A program made the translations under genes and the position numbers. A stretch of DNA of 48,184 bases, taken from assembly GCA_002695025.1 (NCBI GenBank), contig NZNV01000022.1:1-48184 (forward strand), in the 5' to 3' direction. The notes beneath the pieces were generated by a model. The model was not told where the DNA came from. It made no database searches and saw only the letters and a program-made list of their open reading frames with translations. The stretch comes from Owenweeksia sp. (GTDB lineage: Bacteria; Bacteroidota; Bacteroidia; Flavobacteriales; Schleiferiaceae). Position 1 is the first letter of the stretch. Each line of letters opens with the position of its first letter. Below, piece after piece: positions 24,488 through 33,214 of the stretch.

Positions 24488-25723
24488 ATGGATACTAATT
24501 ATGACGTAGTTATTATCGGAGCCGGTATGGCAGGACTGGTAGCTGCCAAACACCTGGAGGATTACAACCTCAATGTACTGATTATTGATAAGAGTGACCG
24601 TGCCGGAGGGCGTATTAAAACCGATGAGCACCAGGGCTTTTTAATGGATCATGGTTTCCAGGTGCTATTAACCTCCTACCCACAGTTTGCCAAACACCTG
24701 GAAGCTAATGAATTGGACTTACAGGACTTTAAGGCCGGGGCCATCTGCTTTAACCGCGACAAGACCTTTCAGGTAAGAGATGGGAATTTCCTCACCTCTC
24801 TGGTTATGGCTTTTTCCCCGGTAGGTACACTTATGGACAAGATACGACTGGGAAACCTGAGGGCGGAGATGAAACGCACGGATGTGGCAGACCTTTTCAA
24901 TAAACCCCAGATACCCACCTACAGCTACCTAAAACAAAAAGGCTTCAGCCCAACCATTGTGGAGCGATTCTTCACCCCATTTTTCGGAGGTATATTCCTG
25001 GATGAAGAGCTTAATACTTCTTCCCGGATGTTTGAATTTATTTTCAAGATGATGGCAGAAGGCGAGGTTTCCATCCCGAAGATGGGAATGGAGGAAATTC
25101 CACGGCAGTTAAAAAATAAATTGCAGCGGACTGAGTTCCGTTTTCATACTGAAGCGGAAAGTATTTCCGGCCAAACGATATACCTCAAAGGAGGTGAAAC
25201 CCTAAGTTGTCCGAAGATCATCGTAGCCACTAACCCCGACCCTCTTATACCCCAGTTGGAAACGCAGGTTAAATGGCAGGAAACAGCCACTTATTATTTT
25301 GCGGCAGAACGATCTGTTCTGAACGATAATATTATTGCTCTTAATTATGGAGAGTCTCGACTGGTAAATCACTTTAGCGTTATATCGGATGTGTCTTCCG
25401 CCTACGCACCAAAAAAGAAACACTTAGTTGCTGTAAGTCTTACACACATACCTGAAAAATCAGTTGAAGACATTGTACATGACATTAAAAATGAACTGAG
25501 TCCTGCTTTTGGTAAAGGTGTGGATGGCTGGAAGTTTTTACGCAATTACCACATTCCTAAAGCGCTTCCTATGCCTGCGGACTCACAATATGAGATCCCT
25601 TTTACAGAAACCCGCCTGCGCGAAGGACTTTACCTAGCCGGAGATCACCTTTTGAACGGTTCACTTAATGCAGCTATGAAGAGTGGTGAATTAGCGGCTA
25701 AAGCGGTAGTTTTGGACTTTTAA
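24488..25723 (+). CDS. FAD-dependent amine oxidase/protoporphyrinogen oxidase-like oxidoreductase
   Basis: 411 residues from ATG at 24488 (MDTNYDVVIIGAGMAGLVAA); a TTG 66 bases upstream would add a non-family segment. The dinucleotide-binding GAGMAG lies at about 10-15, followed by IDKSDRAGGRIKTD, the second FAD motif GGR. The end GLYLAGDHLLNGSLNAAMKSGELAA is the closing FAD contact of the amine oxidase/phytoene desaturase superfamily. Substrate unknown. A small reading frame for an 82-residue protein starts 4 bases after its stop, suggesting an operon. Confidence 0.9.
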   Translation: MDTNYDVVIIGAGMAGLVAAKHLEDYNLNVLIIDKSDRAGGRIKTDEHQGFLMDHGFQVLLTSYPQFAKHLEANELDLQDFKAGAICFNRDKTFQVRDGNFLTSLVMAFSPVGTLMDKIRLGNLRAEMKRTDVADLFNKPQIPTYSYLKQKGFSPTIVERFFTPFFGGIFLDEELNTSSRMFEFIFKMMAEGEVSIPKMGMEEIPRQLKNKLQRTEFRFHTEAESISGQTIYLKGGETLSCPKIIVATNPDPLIPQLETQVKWQETATYYFAAERSVLNDNIIALNYGESRLVNHFSVISDVSSAYAPKKKHLVAVSLTHIPEKSVEDIVHDIKNELSPAFGKGVDGWKFLRNYHIPKALPMPADSQYEIPFTETRLREGLYLAGDHLLNGSLNAAMKSGELAAKAVVLDF

Positions 25724-25727
25724 CCTC

Positions 25728-25976
25728 ATGCGTGTACTCGGAACCATTCCCCACCCTCGCTTTAAAATAGTAGCTTATACTCTTGAAAACCAATTTTATG
25801 TGGAGATAGAAGCGGGCCCCATGAAGCAATGTCATAAACTCCATAAAGAACAGGCTAAGAACCTGGAGGGCATCCGGCAGTGGCTGGATGAGACTTTCCT
25901 GGATGAAACCTACCAGCTTTTTGAAAGAATGTACACCGCTTCACAAGATTCTGTAAAACGTCATTTTAAGGATTAG
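25728..25976 (+). CDS. Small uncharacterised protein downstream of the FAD oxidoreductase
   Basis: 82 residues, not assigned to a named family. It starts with a strand pattern RVLGTIPHPRFKIVAYTLENQF, then FYVEIEAGPMKQCHKL and a helical end rich in charged residues (WLDETFLDETYQLFERMY). No signal peptide or membrane segment; cytosolic. ATG at 25728 lies 4 bases after the oxidoreductase stop, so they are probably co-transcribed. Its stop codon overlaps the stop codon of the convergent thioredoxin-like gene. Similar short proteins in other Bacteroidota are vaguely familiar to me, but I cannot give a function. Confidence 0.8.
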   Translation: MRVLGTIPHPRFKIVAYTLENQFYVEIEAGPMKQCHKLHKEQAKNLEGIRQWLDETFLDETYQLFERMYTASQDSVKRHFKD

Positions 25977-26581
25977 ACCTTAGCCTCAGCCACCATTTTT
26001 GCAATTTCCATTTCAATGGTTTTACCCCGGTCGCGGGCATACCACAACTGCAGGGCTTTGGTATATTCATCGTGCGGTACACCGGCAGCTCTCATTTCCT
26101 TAAACATATTCTGGGCCGGCTCAGGCCGGGGGCCCCACTCCCCTATCTCCTCCAATGTTTCTTTGCGCAAACGAATAAGCTTGGGAATGCTCCTTCCCCC
26201 ATCGGTAAGGTGTGTGTCCATCAATTCCAGGTTCTCATCCCGTAATACCAGCCGCAGGTCTATGCTTTTGTTTACCTGCGTGAGCTTATGGATTACCGGA
26301 AGTGAGTGGGCTGCATCCCCACACCAACCTTCGGTAAGTATCAACCATATTTCATCCCTTACAGAAGTCATGGCTTCTAATGACCCAGGCGCGGGCGCAT
26401 AGCGTTTCTCCCACTTTTGCATACGCTGTATATTAAGACCAGTGTAATGCACCATTTTTTCACTTTGGTTGGGCCCTGTGGTTTGTCCTTGTTCAAAAAG
26501 GTTATCCACCAGCTTCCGGTATTCTTCGTAGCTCAACGACTTATGCAGCGCTTCCTGGAAAAGGGTTTTTGAGGTCATCAT
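25973..26581 (-). CDS. Thioredoxin-fold protein with single active-site cysteine (WCGDA)
   Basis: 202 residues. Residues about 72-180 form a thioredoxin-like domain: IWLILTEGWCGDAAHSLPVIHKL, with C87 alone; the second Cys of a CxxC is Ala/His. SIDLRLVLRDENLEL and GGRSIPKLIRL follow, where the cis-proline is in S-I-P-K. The first about 70 residues are helical. The WCGDA form is frequent in Bacteroidota and resembles single-cysteine thioredoxins; it would not make an internal disulfide. Two adjacent ATGs at 26581 and 26578 are equally good starts. No signal peptide; cytosolic. Confidence 0.85.
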   Translation of the reverse strand: MMTSKTLFQEALHKSLSYEEYRKLVDNLFEQGQTTGPNQSEKMVHYTGLNIQRMQKWEKRYAPAPGSLEAMTSVRDEIWLILTEGWCGDAAHSLPVIHKLTQVNKSIDLRLVLRDENLELMDTHLTDGGRSIPKLIRLRKETLEEIGEWGPRPEPAQNMFKEMRAAGVPHDEYTKALQLWYARDRGKTIEMEIAKMVAEAKV

Positions 26582-26670
26582 TTTCTTTTTTACAAATTTC
26601 AAAAGTCGGTTCTAAAAGTTTTGTCTCATAGGTTGCATAATAGTCCTTAACTATGGGGCTATTACCAACA

Positions 26671-26695
26671 AAAAATCCCGGCAGTACCGGGATTT
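26671..26695 (-). terminator. Terminator of the 3-hydroxybutyryl-CoA dehydrogenase gene
   Basis: AAATCCCGG (26673-26681) and CCGGGATTT (26687-26695) form a 9-bp stem with a 5-base loop. On the minus strand it is followed by six T, 18 bases after the dehydrogenase stop codon. Confidence 0.85.
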
Positions 26696-26713
26696 GCAAT
26701 GTTATTTTAAAAC

Positions 26714-27604
26714 CTATTTTTTAAAGCGAGCAGAAACCTTAGCCGCTTTAGGTCCTTCGGAATAATCGTAGAACCCTTCACCGGACTTTACACCTAATTT
26801 ACCCGCTCTTACCATATTGACCAATAAAGGACAAGGGGCGTATTTCGGGTTTCCAAGCCCCTCGTGCAACACGTTCAGGATGGAAAGACAAACATCCAGC
26901 CCGATGAAGTCTGCTAACTGCAAGGGTCCCATTGGATGGGCCATTCCTAGCTTCATAATAGTATCTATCTCTTCTACTCCTGCCACACCTTCAAACAAAC
27001 TGATAATGGCCTCATTGATCATAGGCATCAGTATACGGTTGGCTACAAAGCCAGGGTAGTCATTACATTCGGTAGGCACCTTCTGAATATCTTTGGAAAG
27101 CGCTACAATATTGGCCGTTACCACATCAGAAGTAGCATAACCCCGGATGATCTCCACGAGCTTCATTACCGGTACGGGATTCATAAAGTGCATACCAATT
27201 ACTTTATCCGGACGCTGCGTAGCCGCGCCAATACGGGTAATGGAAATAGAAGATGTATTGGTTGCCAGTATGGCATCTTCATGGCAAAGTTCATCCAACT
27301 GGGTAAAGAGCTTTAACTTGATATCCACATTCTCCGTGGCTGCTTCAATTACCAGTTCCGCTTTGGAAACCCCTTCCTTGAGATTTGTAAAGGTTTGTAT
27401 GTTGCCTAAGGTCTCCTTCTTCTTGTCCTCATCAATAAGGCCCTTGCTTATCTGGCGATCTAGGTTCTTTTCAATGGTAGCCAGGGCTTTCTCCAACCCG
27501 GCCGGGTTGATATCCACTAAACTCACAGGATAGCCATTCTGAGCAAAAACATGCGCAATGCCGTTACCCATGGTTCCGGCTCCTATAACGGTAATATTTC
27601 TCAT
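26714..27604 (-). CDS. hbd: 3-hydroxybutyryl-CoA dehydrogenase
   Basis: 296 residues. NAD-binding GAGTMGNGIA (8-17) and LVDINPAGLEKAL; then EAATENVDIKLKLF, TNTSSISIT and GMHFMNPVPVMKLVEI with the catalytic histidine; the C-terminal domain has PGFVANRILMPMINEA and GLDVCLSILNVLHEGLG. The enzyme interconverts 3-hydroxybutyryl-CoA and acetoacetyl-CoA in fatty-acid or polyhydroxybutyrate metabolism. It stands alone with its own terminator. The paaH assignment is an alternative name. Confidence 0.93.
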   Translation of the reverse strand: MRNITVIGAGTMGNGIAHVFAQNGYPVSLVDINPAGLEKALATIEKNLDRQISKGLIDEDKKKETLGNIQTFTNLKEGVSKAELVIEAATENVDIKLKLFTQLDELCHEDAILATNTSSISITRIGAATQRPDKVIGMHFMNPVPVMKLVEIIRGYATSDVVTANIVALSKDIQKVPTECNDYPGFVANRILMPMINEAIISLFEGVAGVEEIDTIMKLGMAHPMGPLQLADFIGLDVCLSILNVLHEGLGNPKYAPCPLLVNMVRAGKLGVKSGEGFYDYSEGPKAAKVSARFKK

Positions 27605-27635
27605 AGTTCGGGGTGCTTGTAATTTTTTGGCAAGC

Positions 27636-28886
27636 TTACAAATTTTCAGACTTTTCAGCCTCCTGTTCTTCGGATACTATTCGTTCCACCAACAGTTTAT
27701 TATCCGCTACGTATTTATCGTATACCGGTGTTCCGGGTCCGGAATAACCGGTATGGATACTGACCACTTTATGATCACGATCCAGGTAAATAGCCGTAGG
27801 ATAGCTCATTACATGATTGAGCATAGGTAGAGCTTCCGCAGCTTTGTCTTCACGGGTATAGCCTGCCATCAATACTGGGTAAGGTAGTTCGAGATCCTCT
27901 TTCATTTTTACCGCCCGCTGCACAGCTGTTTCTTTATCCCGGGCTCTTTCAAAGGTAAGCGCCACTATTTCGAGCCCCTGCGGATGGTATTGTGTATACA
28001 CTTCTTTCAGATGACGTGATTCGTCCATACAGTTAGGGCACCAGCTCCCCATTACCTGTACAATTACGGCTTTGTCTTTATATTGCTCATCTTCAAGAGA
28101 ATGTTGTTTTCCCTCAGTATCGAAAAATTGAAAGCGTACACTTTCATAACCTTCTTTCAAAAAGGTAAGTGAATCGGCATTGCGCAGCTGAAAGTCATCA
28201 TCACGGTATGCCATCCAAGGCTCAGTCCATGAGCGCCCGGAGAAGAAACGTCCGTTCATTTTTTGCCCGCTTTCTATGCGTGCCTTGAAATAAAATAAGT
28301 GCGCTCCATCAAAGGCAGAGAGGTGTAGCTGGTCTCCGGTTAAAACTCCTTCCAGGTAACGGTAATCACCCGTTTCGGTAAGAAAGGTACCTGTAACCGA
28401 AGTTCCTTGCTGCTGGAAATAACCAATGGCCGGGTACTCCTCTTCCGTGCCGGGACTGAATTTTACCGCCCACTTTTTATTAATATCACAACAATTCATT
28501 TCTCCCGCCTTAAAGCGACTACTGTCACCAGCCATAGCGTTAAACGGAAGCCGGTAATTATCAGCATCGGGATTGATGTAGTAACCGTCCATGCGTTCTT
28601 CTCCCTTTTTGATTTTGAAGTAATTGGCGAAAACCGGCAGACGGATGATAAGGGAGTCTCCATCGGTTTCAATACGCTCCGTTTGAATCTCTTCTTCTCC
28701 ATTCCAGATCGTCATGGAATAGAGACTATCCTTTCCTTTCCATTCAAAGTTAAAAGGCAGATTGGTGCTGTCATTCAAGGCAATAGTGCCACGCCAAACC
28801 CCTTCAACAGGATCATCATTCCTTTCTCCTCCTGTGGAGCAGGCTACTGCAGAGAGGGCCAGAAGCCCGTACAGGTACTTTTTCAT
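27636..28886 (-). CDS. TlpA-like thioredoxin lipoprotein with long N-terminal domain
   Basis: 416 residues with lipobox LSAVAC (Cys16). The first about 250 residues are a beta-rich domain, starting GVWRGTIALNDS, of the kind found ahead of TlpA domains in Bacteroidota (DUF4369-like position, though I do not recognise that family). A thioredoxin/TlpA domain follows (about 255-395) with SWCPNC at C283/C286 and a cis-proline in MSYPTAIYLD. A periplasmic disulfide reductase or cytochrome-maturation-like helper is plausible. A CC pair at about 132 is unusual. Confidence 0.88.
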   Translation of the reverse strand: MKKYLYGLLALSAVACSTGGERNDDPVEGVWRGTIALNDSTNLPFNFEWKGKDSLYSMTIWNGEEEIQTERIETDGDSLIIRLPVFANYFKIKKGEERMDGYYINPDADNYRLPFNAMAGDSSRFKAGEMNCCDINKKWAVKFSPGTEEEYPAIGYFQQQGTSVTGTFLTETGDYRYLEGVLTGDQLHLSAFDGAHLFYFKARIESGQKMNGRFFSGRSWTEPWMAYRDDDFQLRNADSLTFLKEGYESVRFQFFDTEGKQHSLEDEQYKDKAVIVQVMGSWCPNCMDESRHLKEVYTQYHPQGLEIVALTFERARDKETAVQRAVKMKEDLELPYPVLMAGYTREDKAAEALPMLNHVMSYPTAIYLDRDHKVVSIHTGYSGPGTPVYDKYVADNKLLVERIVSEEQEAEKSENL

Positions 28887-28948
28887 CTTGCTGTTTTTTT
28901 ACACTTCTTTAATATAGGTGAGCTCTGACATTTGTTCACTTCACTTGC

Positions 28949-30649
28949 TTATTTCCTAGCCTTTATCTGAACGAGGTAGAACTTCTCAAAGTTATTTTTC
29001 CGCTGGTCTGGCATCAATACTTTCATGGACAAACGGGTAACTTTAAAGGTGTTAAACTCCTGTATGGTTCCCAAGTTAAAATCGGACCGCAGCTGGTCCA
29101 GGTGCTCTTCCGTAGTAAGAAGATAAGCGCTCTCCCCTTTGTCCAGTCGATCGTTCAGCACATCATAGGTTCCCACCAAAATGCTATGCTGAACATAATA
29201 ACCAAGGCTATAGGAAAAGGTGTTAAAAAAGAATAATTCCTCGGGGTCTATTTGACGTTTATTTACATAATCTGCTACCTGGTTGCCCGCCTGGTAGAGC
29301 ATGATAGAGGGGTAAAAATGAGCATTCATAGTAAGGTTTAGCGTGATGGATATAAGGGCTGCTCCTATAATCAGGTGAAGCCTGGACCGCCTGAAAGTGA
29401 TCAAGGCATATAAACCCGCTGCAAAACCTACTATGGTGAGTATGGTTATCCATACTGGCGTTCCCGGAAAAAACCGGAACTGGATAAAGAAAACAAGTAT
29501 TCCACTGGCCACCGCAATAAGGGTTTGAAAGATCATGCTCATTACCAACCAGGGATGTTGTTTGTTTTTCCCAAATACCTTTTCATTCCACCACCAGGCG
29601 GTTAATATGGACGCCAGAGGATACAATACAAAGATGTAATGCGGCAGTTTGTAGGATGACATCGAGAGTATTATAAAAGGAAGTAAAAAGCCCATAGAGG
29701 TTAGCATTTCAGGCACTCTCCCAGCCCATATCAAATCTAGAAAGGCTTGCCGGATACGCGTAAAGAAGGCAAAAATGAACAGGAAGGCCCAAGGCAGGTA
29801 GGACCACAGGAAGTTATGGACAAAAAAGAATGGGCCGGAGGTATCCTCCCACACGTTCTCCCCTGTAATGCGACCAAAACTCTGGGTCCACAGGTAAAAC
29901 TTTAAACCGCTTACACCCTTTTCTTCCCGCAGCCCATCCGGGCTTACCATAAGGGTTGTTTTTTCGGGCTGTGCATCAAACTGCTGGTATAAACCGTATA
30001 ACATGGGACTTAGCAACACGGCTACTATCAGCACCAAAACCAAATATTGCCAACGGTATAGATCTTTCCAGCTTTTCCTGCCCAAAATATAACTACCCAA
30101 AGCCAAAACCGGTACCATAAGGCCCACCGGTCCCTTGGCCAACATAGCCAAAGCAATGCCCACAGCGCCACCTATCAACCACTTCCACTTGCGGTTATGC
30201 AGCCACTCGGTCATTTGCCAAATAGCAAATACCACGGCACTGGTTAACATAGTATCCGTACGCACATCGTTATTGAAGAGAAAAAACGCCTGGCAGGTGT
30301 ACAACAGAAGGGCCGCCAAACGACCGGTTTCAGCGTTATAAAGGATTTTCCCTAAACGAAACGTACTGTAAACACCCAAAATGGTAAAGAGGAACGACCC
30401 GAGCTTAAAAACCCAGTCTGCCACACCAAAGATGCTGAACAACAAAGCATTTACCCAAAAAAGCAAAGGAGGCTTATCCAGGTAATCCATACCCCGGTGT
30501 TGCACCTGCAGGTAATTTCCGGTTTCGGCCATCTCTCGACTGATACTGGCGTATTGAGCCGAATCTACGTCCATTACAGTAATATCCAAACCCAGGACAT
30601 ACACCATGGATGCCAGCGTAAAAAGCCAGAAATAGGTGTTTTTGAGCAA
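28949..30649 (-). CDS. Second family 39 glycosyltransferase (ArnT-like)
   Basis: 566 residues with about 11 membrane segments. The catalytic loop is VMDVDSAQYASISREM (25-40) with DKPPLLFWVNALLFSIFG. The periplasmic C-terminal domain is shorter than in ArnT. It is a paralogue of the GT39 at 21284-22936. No ATG lies upstream; the frame opens after a TAA and TTG at 30649 (LKNTYFWLF) is the likely start, 14 bases after pgm. pgm and the GT39 are therefore probably co-transcribed, linking sugar-phosphate supply to glycosylation, though the sugar is not readable. Confidence 0.88.
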   Translation of the reverse strand: MLKNTYFWLFTLASMVYVLGLDITVMDVDSAQYASISREMAETGNYLQVQHRGMDYLDKPPLLFWVNALLFSIFGVADWVFKLGSFLFTILGVYSTFRLGKILYNAETGRLAALLLYTCQAFFLFNNDVRTDTMLTSAVVFAIWQMTEWLHNRKWKWLIGGAVGIALAMLAKGPVGLMVPVLALGSYILGRKSWKDLYRWQYLVLVLIVAVLLSPMLYGLYQQFDAQPEKTTLMVSPDGLREEKGVSGLKFYLWTQSFGRITGENVWEDTSGPFFFVHNFLWSYLPWAFLFIFAFFTRIRQAFLDLIWAGRVPEMLTSMGFLLPFIILSMSSYKLPHYIFVLYPLASILTAWWWNEKVFGKNKQHPWLVMSMIFQTLIAVASGILVFFIQFRFFPGTPVWITILTIVGFAAGLYALITFRRSRLHLIIGAALISITLNLTMNAHFYPSIMLYQAGNQVADYVNKRQIDPEELFFFNTFSYSLGYYVQHSILVGTYDVLNDRLDKGESAYLLTTEEHLDQLRSDFNLGTIQEFNTFKVTRLSMKVLMPDQRKNNFEKFYLVQIKARK

Positions 30650-30663
30650 AGTAGCGATTTTAG

Positions 30664-32382
30664 TTACGATTCCAGTGAGGCCTTCATTTTAGCAATGCGA
30701 TCTTCCAGTTGTTCCTTTACTTGCTTAAATTGATCGGGCTCATCCAATTCTGCATGTACGCTGAAGTAGAATTTGATCTTGGGCTCCGTTCCCGATGGTC
30801 GTGCGGTAATTTTACTTCCCTTATCCGTAATAAATTGAATCACATTGCTTTGAGGAAGATCAATTGAAGTTTCACCTCCGGTTTCAAGATTCGTGTTTAA
30901 TAGCGATTTGTAGTCCAGCCTGCGTACCACTTTTTCACCTCCTATCTCGGTTGGTGGAGCAATACGGAAGCGCTCCATCATAGCATTGATCTCTTCAGCG
31001 CCTTTACGACCTTTTTTGGTCACAGAAACCAATGCTTCCAGGTAAAAACCAAACTTATGATAGATCTCAATAAGCATTTGGTAAAGCGATGAACCGTTAG
31101 ATTTGGCCCAGGCAGCTGCCTCTGCCAGCATTACACCACTGGCAATAGCATCTTTATCACGTACAAAGTCCCCGATCATATAGCCATAGCTTTCTTCACC
31201 TCCGGCAATAAACTGGGATTGTCCTTCCTTTTTCCGGATAATCTCTGCAATCCATTTGAAGCCGGTAAGTACACTGGGGCATGCTACCTGGTAATGTTCC
31301 GCCATCCTGTCGATCAGCTCAGTAGTTACAATGGTTTTGGCTACAAACTGCCTGCCGTTGAGTTTTCCTTTGGCCTGCCAGTTTTCCAGCATATAGTAGA
31401 TTAGGATCGAAGCGGCCTGATTGCCATTGATGAGTTCTATCTCACCTTCCGGAGTGCGGATGGCCAAACCCACACGGTCGGCATCGGGATCCGTGCCAAT
31501 CACCAGGTCTGCCCCGATTTCCCGGGCTTTTTCCACCGCCAGATTCAAAGCAGCGGCTTCTTCCGGGTTTGGGGATTTTACAGTTGGGAAATCCCCATCG
31601 GGAGTGGATTGCTCATCAATTACCGTTAGTTGCGTGAAACCTGAATTCTTCAAGGCCGTAGGCATCAGTGTAATGGACGTGCCATGAATAGGCGTAAACA
31701 CAATTTTGAGGTCTTTTTTACCGGCATCCGAAAGGCTTTGTCTACCGAGTTCTTCCAGATAGGCATTGTCCACATCCATGCCTATAGAGTGTATACGATC
31801 GGTTTCCGTGGCAAACTGCACCTCTTCCGGACGTACCTTGCGCACTTCTTCAATCACACCTTTATCATGCGGAGGTACCAGCTGCCCACCGTCTTCCCAG
31901 TACACTTTATAACCATTGTACTCAGGAGGGTTATGGGAAGCTGTTATAACGATGCCGGCCTGGCATTTTAGATGACGTATGGAAAATGACAGTTCCGGGG
32001 TGGGTCTGAGATCTTCAAAGAGATAGACCTGTACTTCATTAGCAGCAAGAACTTCAGCTACCTGGCGCGCAAATGATTTGGAATTATTACGACTATCGTG
32101 TGCTATAGCTACTTTGAGCGCTTCACCGGGCAGTTGCTTTTTAAGATAATTGCACAGCCCCTGGGTAGCCATACCCAGAGTGTAGCGGTTTATGCGGTTG
32201 GTTCCCACACCCATTACACCACGTAAGCCCCCGGTACCAAAATCCAGATCGCGATAAAAAGCATCGGTAAGAGCATCACCGCCTTCGCTGATCAGTTGTT
32301 CTGCCTGCTGGCGGGTTTGAAGATCATAAGGTTCCTGCGTCCAGGCTTGTGCCTTTTTTAATACTTCCTGTTCCAAAGCCAT
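30664..32382 (-). CDS. Phospho-sugar mutase (phosphoglucomutase/phosphomannomutase)
   Basis: 572 residues, the length of the bacterial PgcA/ManB-type alpha-D-phosphohexomutase. Motifs: DFGTGGLRGVMGVGTNRIN (48-66), the active-site serine TASHNPPEYNGYKVY (147-161, Ser149), metal loop IGTDPDADRVG, sugar loop GGEESYGY and phosphate loop RPSGTEPKIKFY. Interconverts hexose 1- and 6-phosphates. It lies 7 bases downstream of the DUF2807 gene and 14 bases upstream of a GT39 gene on the same strand. Confidence 0.94.
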   Translation of the reverse strand: MALEQEVLKKAQAWTQEPYDLQTRQQAEQLISEGGDALTDAFYRDLDFGTGGLRGVMGVGTNRINRYTLGMATQGLCNYLKKQLPGEALKVAIAHDSRNNSKSFARQVAEVLAANEVQVYLFEDLRPTPELSFSIRHLKCQAGIVITASHNPPEYNGYKVYWEDGGQLVPPHDKGVIEEVRKVRPEEVQFATETDRIHSIGMDVDNAYLEELGRQSLSDAGKKDLKIVFTPIHGTSITLMPTALKNSGFTQLTVIDEQSTPDGDFPTVKSPNPEEAAALNLAVEKAREIGADLVIGTDPDADRVGLAIRTPEGEIELINGNQAASILIYYMLENWQAKGKLNGRQFVAKTIVTTELIDRMAEHYQVACPSVLTGFKWIAEIIRKKEGQSQFIAGGEESYGYMIGDFVRDKDAIASGVMLAEAAAWAKSNGSSLYQMLIEIYHKFGFYLEALVSVTKKGRKGAEEINAMMERFRIAPPTEIGGEKVVRRLDYKSLLNTNLETGGETSIDLPQSNVIQFITDKGSKITARPSGTEPKIKFYFSVHAELDEPDQFKQVKEQLEDRIAKMKASLES

Positions 32383-32389
32383 TCTTATT

Positions 32390-33094
32390 TTATGGATTAT
32401 AAGGTTTTACAGATGATGCCCCACTGGCCTCCTGCTTAATGTTACGGGGGGTGCCCTTGTAACGGATCTCTGCCGCACCACTGGCGTCAATATCCAGCTC
32501 TTCCGTGGCATAAACGCTCACCTCTCCTGCTCCGCTTACTTCTATACGGGTGCGTAAGGTCTTAAGTTCCAGGGCATCAATCTCACAGGCTCCGGATGAT
32601 TCTATTTCAAAATTCTCTGCCACTCCCCTTATTTTCATATCTCCCGCACCGCTTACTTCAATTCGAAGCTCATCACAACGCAACTCCATATTAGCTTCGC
32701 AGGCTCCGGAAGATTCTATTTCCAAACTGGAACTGCGGATCTCATTATCCGTAATAAGGGTAACGGCCCCGGAAGTCTGTATTTTTTCCAGCTCACGCAC
32801 GGTAATGTACAAGGCCAGCTCACGGGCTTTTCCTATGGGTTTTGAGGACTCTATCCGTAGTTCACCTCCCTGCACATCGGTTTCAATAAGCTCCAGGAGA
32901 TTCTCATCAGCTTTGATGGTAAGGGCTGGGGCTTCTCCCTGTTTGAGGTAAACATCATAATGTCCTTCCACATCAATGCGGTTAAATTGGGCAACGGAAC
33001 GTTTTTCGGTTTTTACCTGACCATTTCCCTGTACACCCATTTCACAGGAGGTTAGGAAGGCAGACAAGGCAAACAGTACGAGGATCTTTTTCAT
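32390..33094 (-). CDS. DUF2807 (GIN domain) lipoprotein
   Basis: 234 residues. Lipoprotein signal MKKILVLFALSAFLTSC. The rest is one DUF2807 domain: an R-x-x-x-x-F-N-R-I-D-V-E start, V-Y-L-K-Q-G, then repeats of S-G-A (LEIESSGACEAN, IEVSGAGDMKI, IDASGAAEIRY) forming a right-handed parallel beta helix, each turn about 20 residues. The family is envelope-located and of unknown function. A paralogue without lipobox lies at 33215-33913. It is followed at 7 bases by pgm. Confidence 0.9.
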   Translation of the reverse strand: MKKILVLFALSAFLTSCEMGVQGNGQVKTEKRSVAQFNRIDVEGHYDVYLKQGEAPALTIKADENLLELIETDVQGGELRIESSKPIGKARELALYITVRELEKIQTSGAVTLITDNEIRSSSLEIESSGACEANMELRCDELRIEVSGAGDMKIRGVAENFEIESSGACEIDALELKTLRTRIEVSGAGEVSVYATEELDIDASGAAEIRYKGTPRNIKQEASGASSVKPYNP

Positions 33095-33162
33095 GGTTTT
33101 GGTAGTATTGAAGTTTTAAAAGTACGCATTAGCACAGCAAATAAAAGGAGTTTAATGAAAAA

Positions 33163-33189
33163 GAAAACCCTCCCGGCAGCGGGAGGGTT
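33163..33189 (-). terminator. Terminator between the two DUF2807 genes
   Basis: AACCCTCCCG (33166-33175) and CGGGAGGGTT (33180-33189) form a 10-bp stem with a 4-base loop. On the minus strand a T-rich tail follows. It separates the DUF2807 gene at 33215-33913 from the lipoprotein DUF2807 transcription unit. Confidence 0.85.
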
Positions 33190-33214
33190 CAATAAGGGTC
33201 AAAATGTTTTGATA

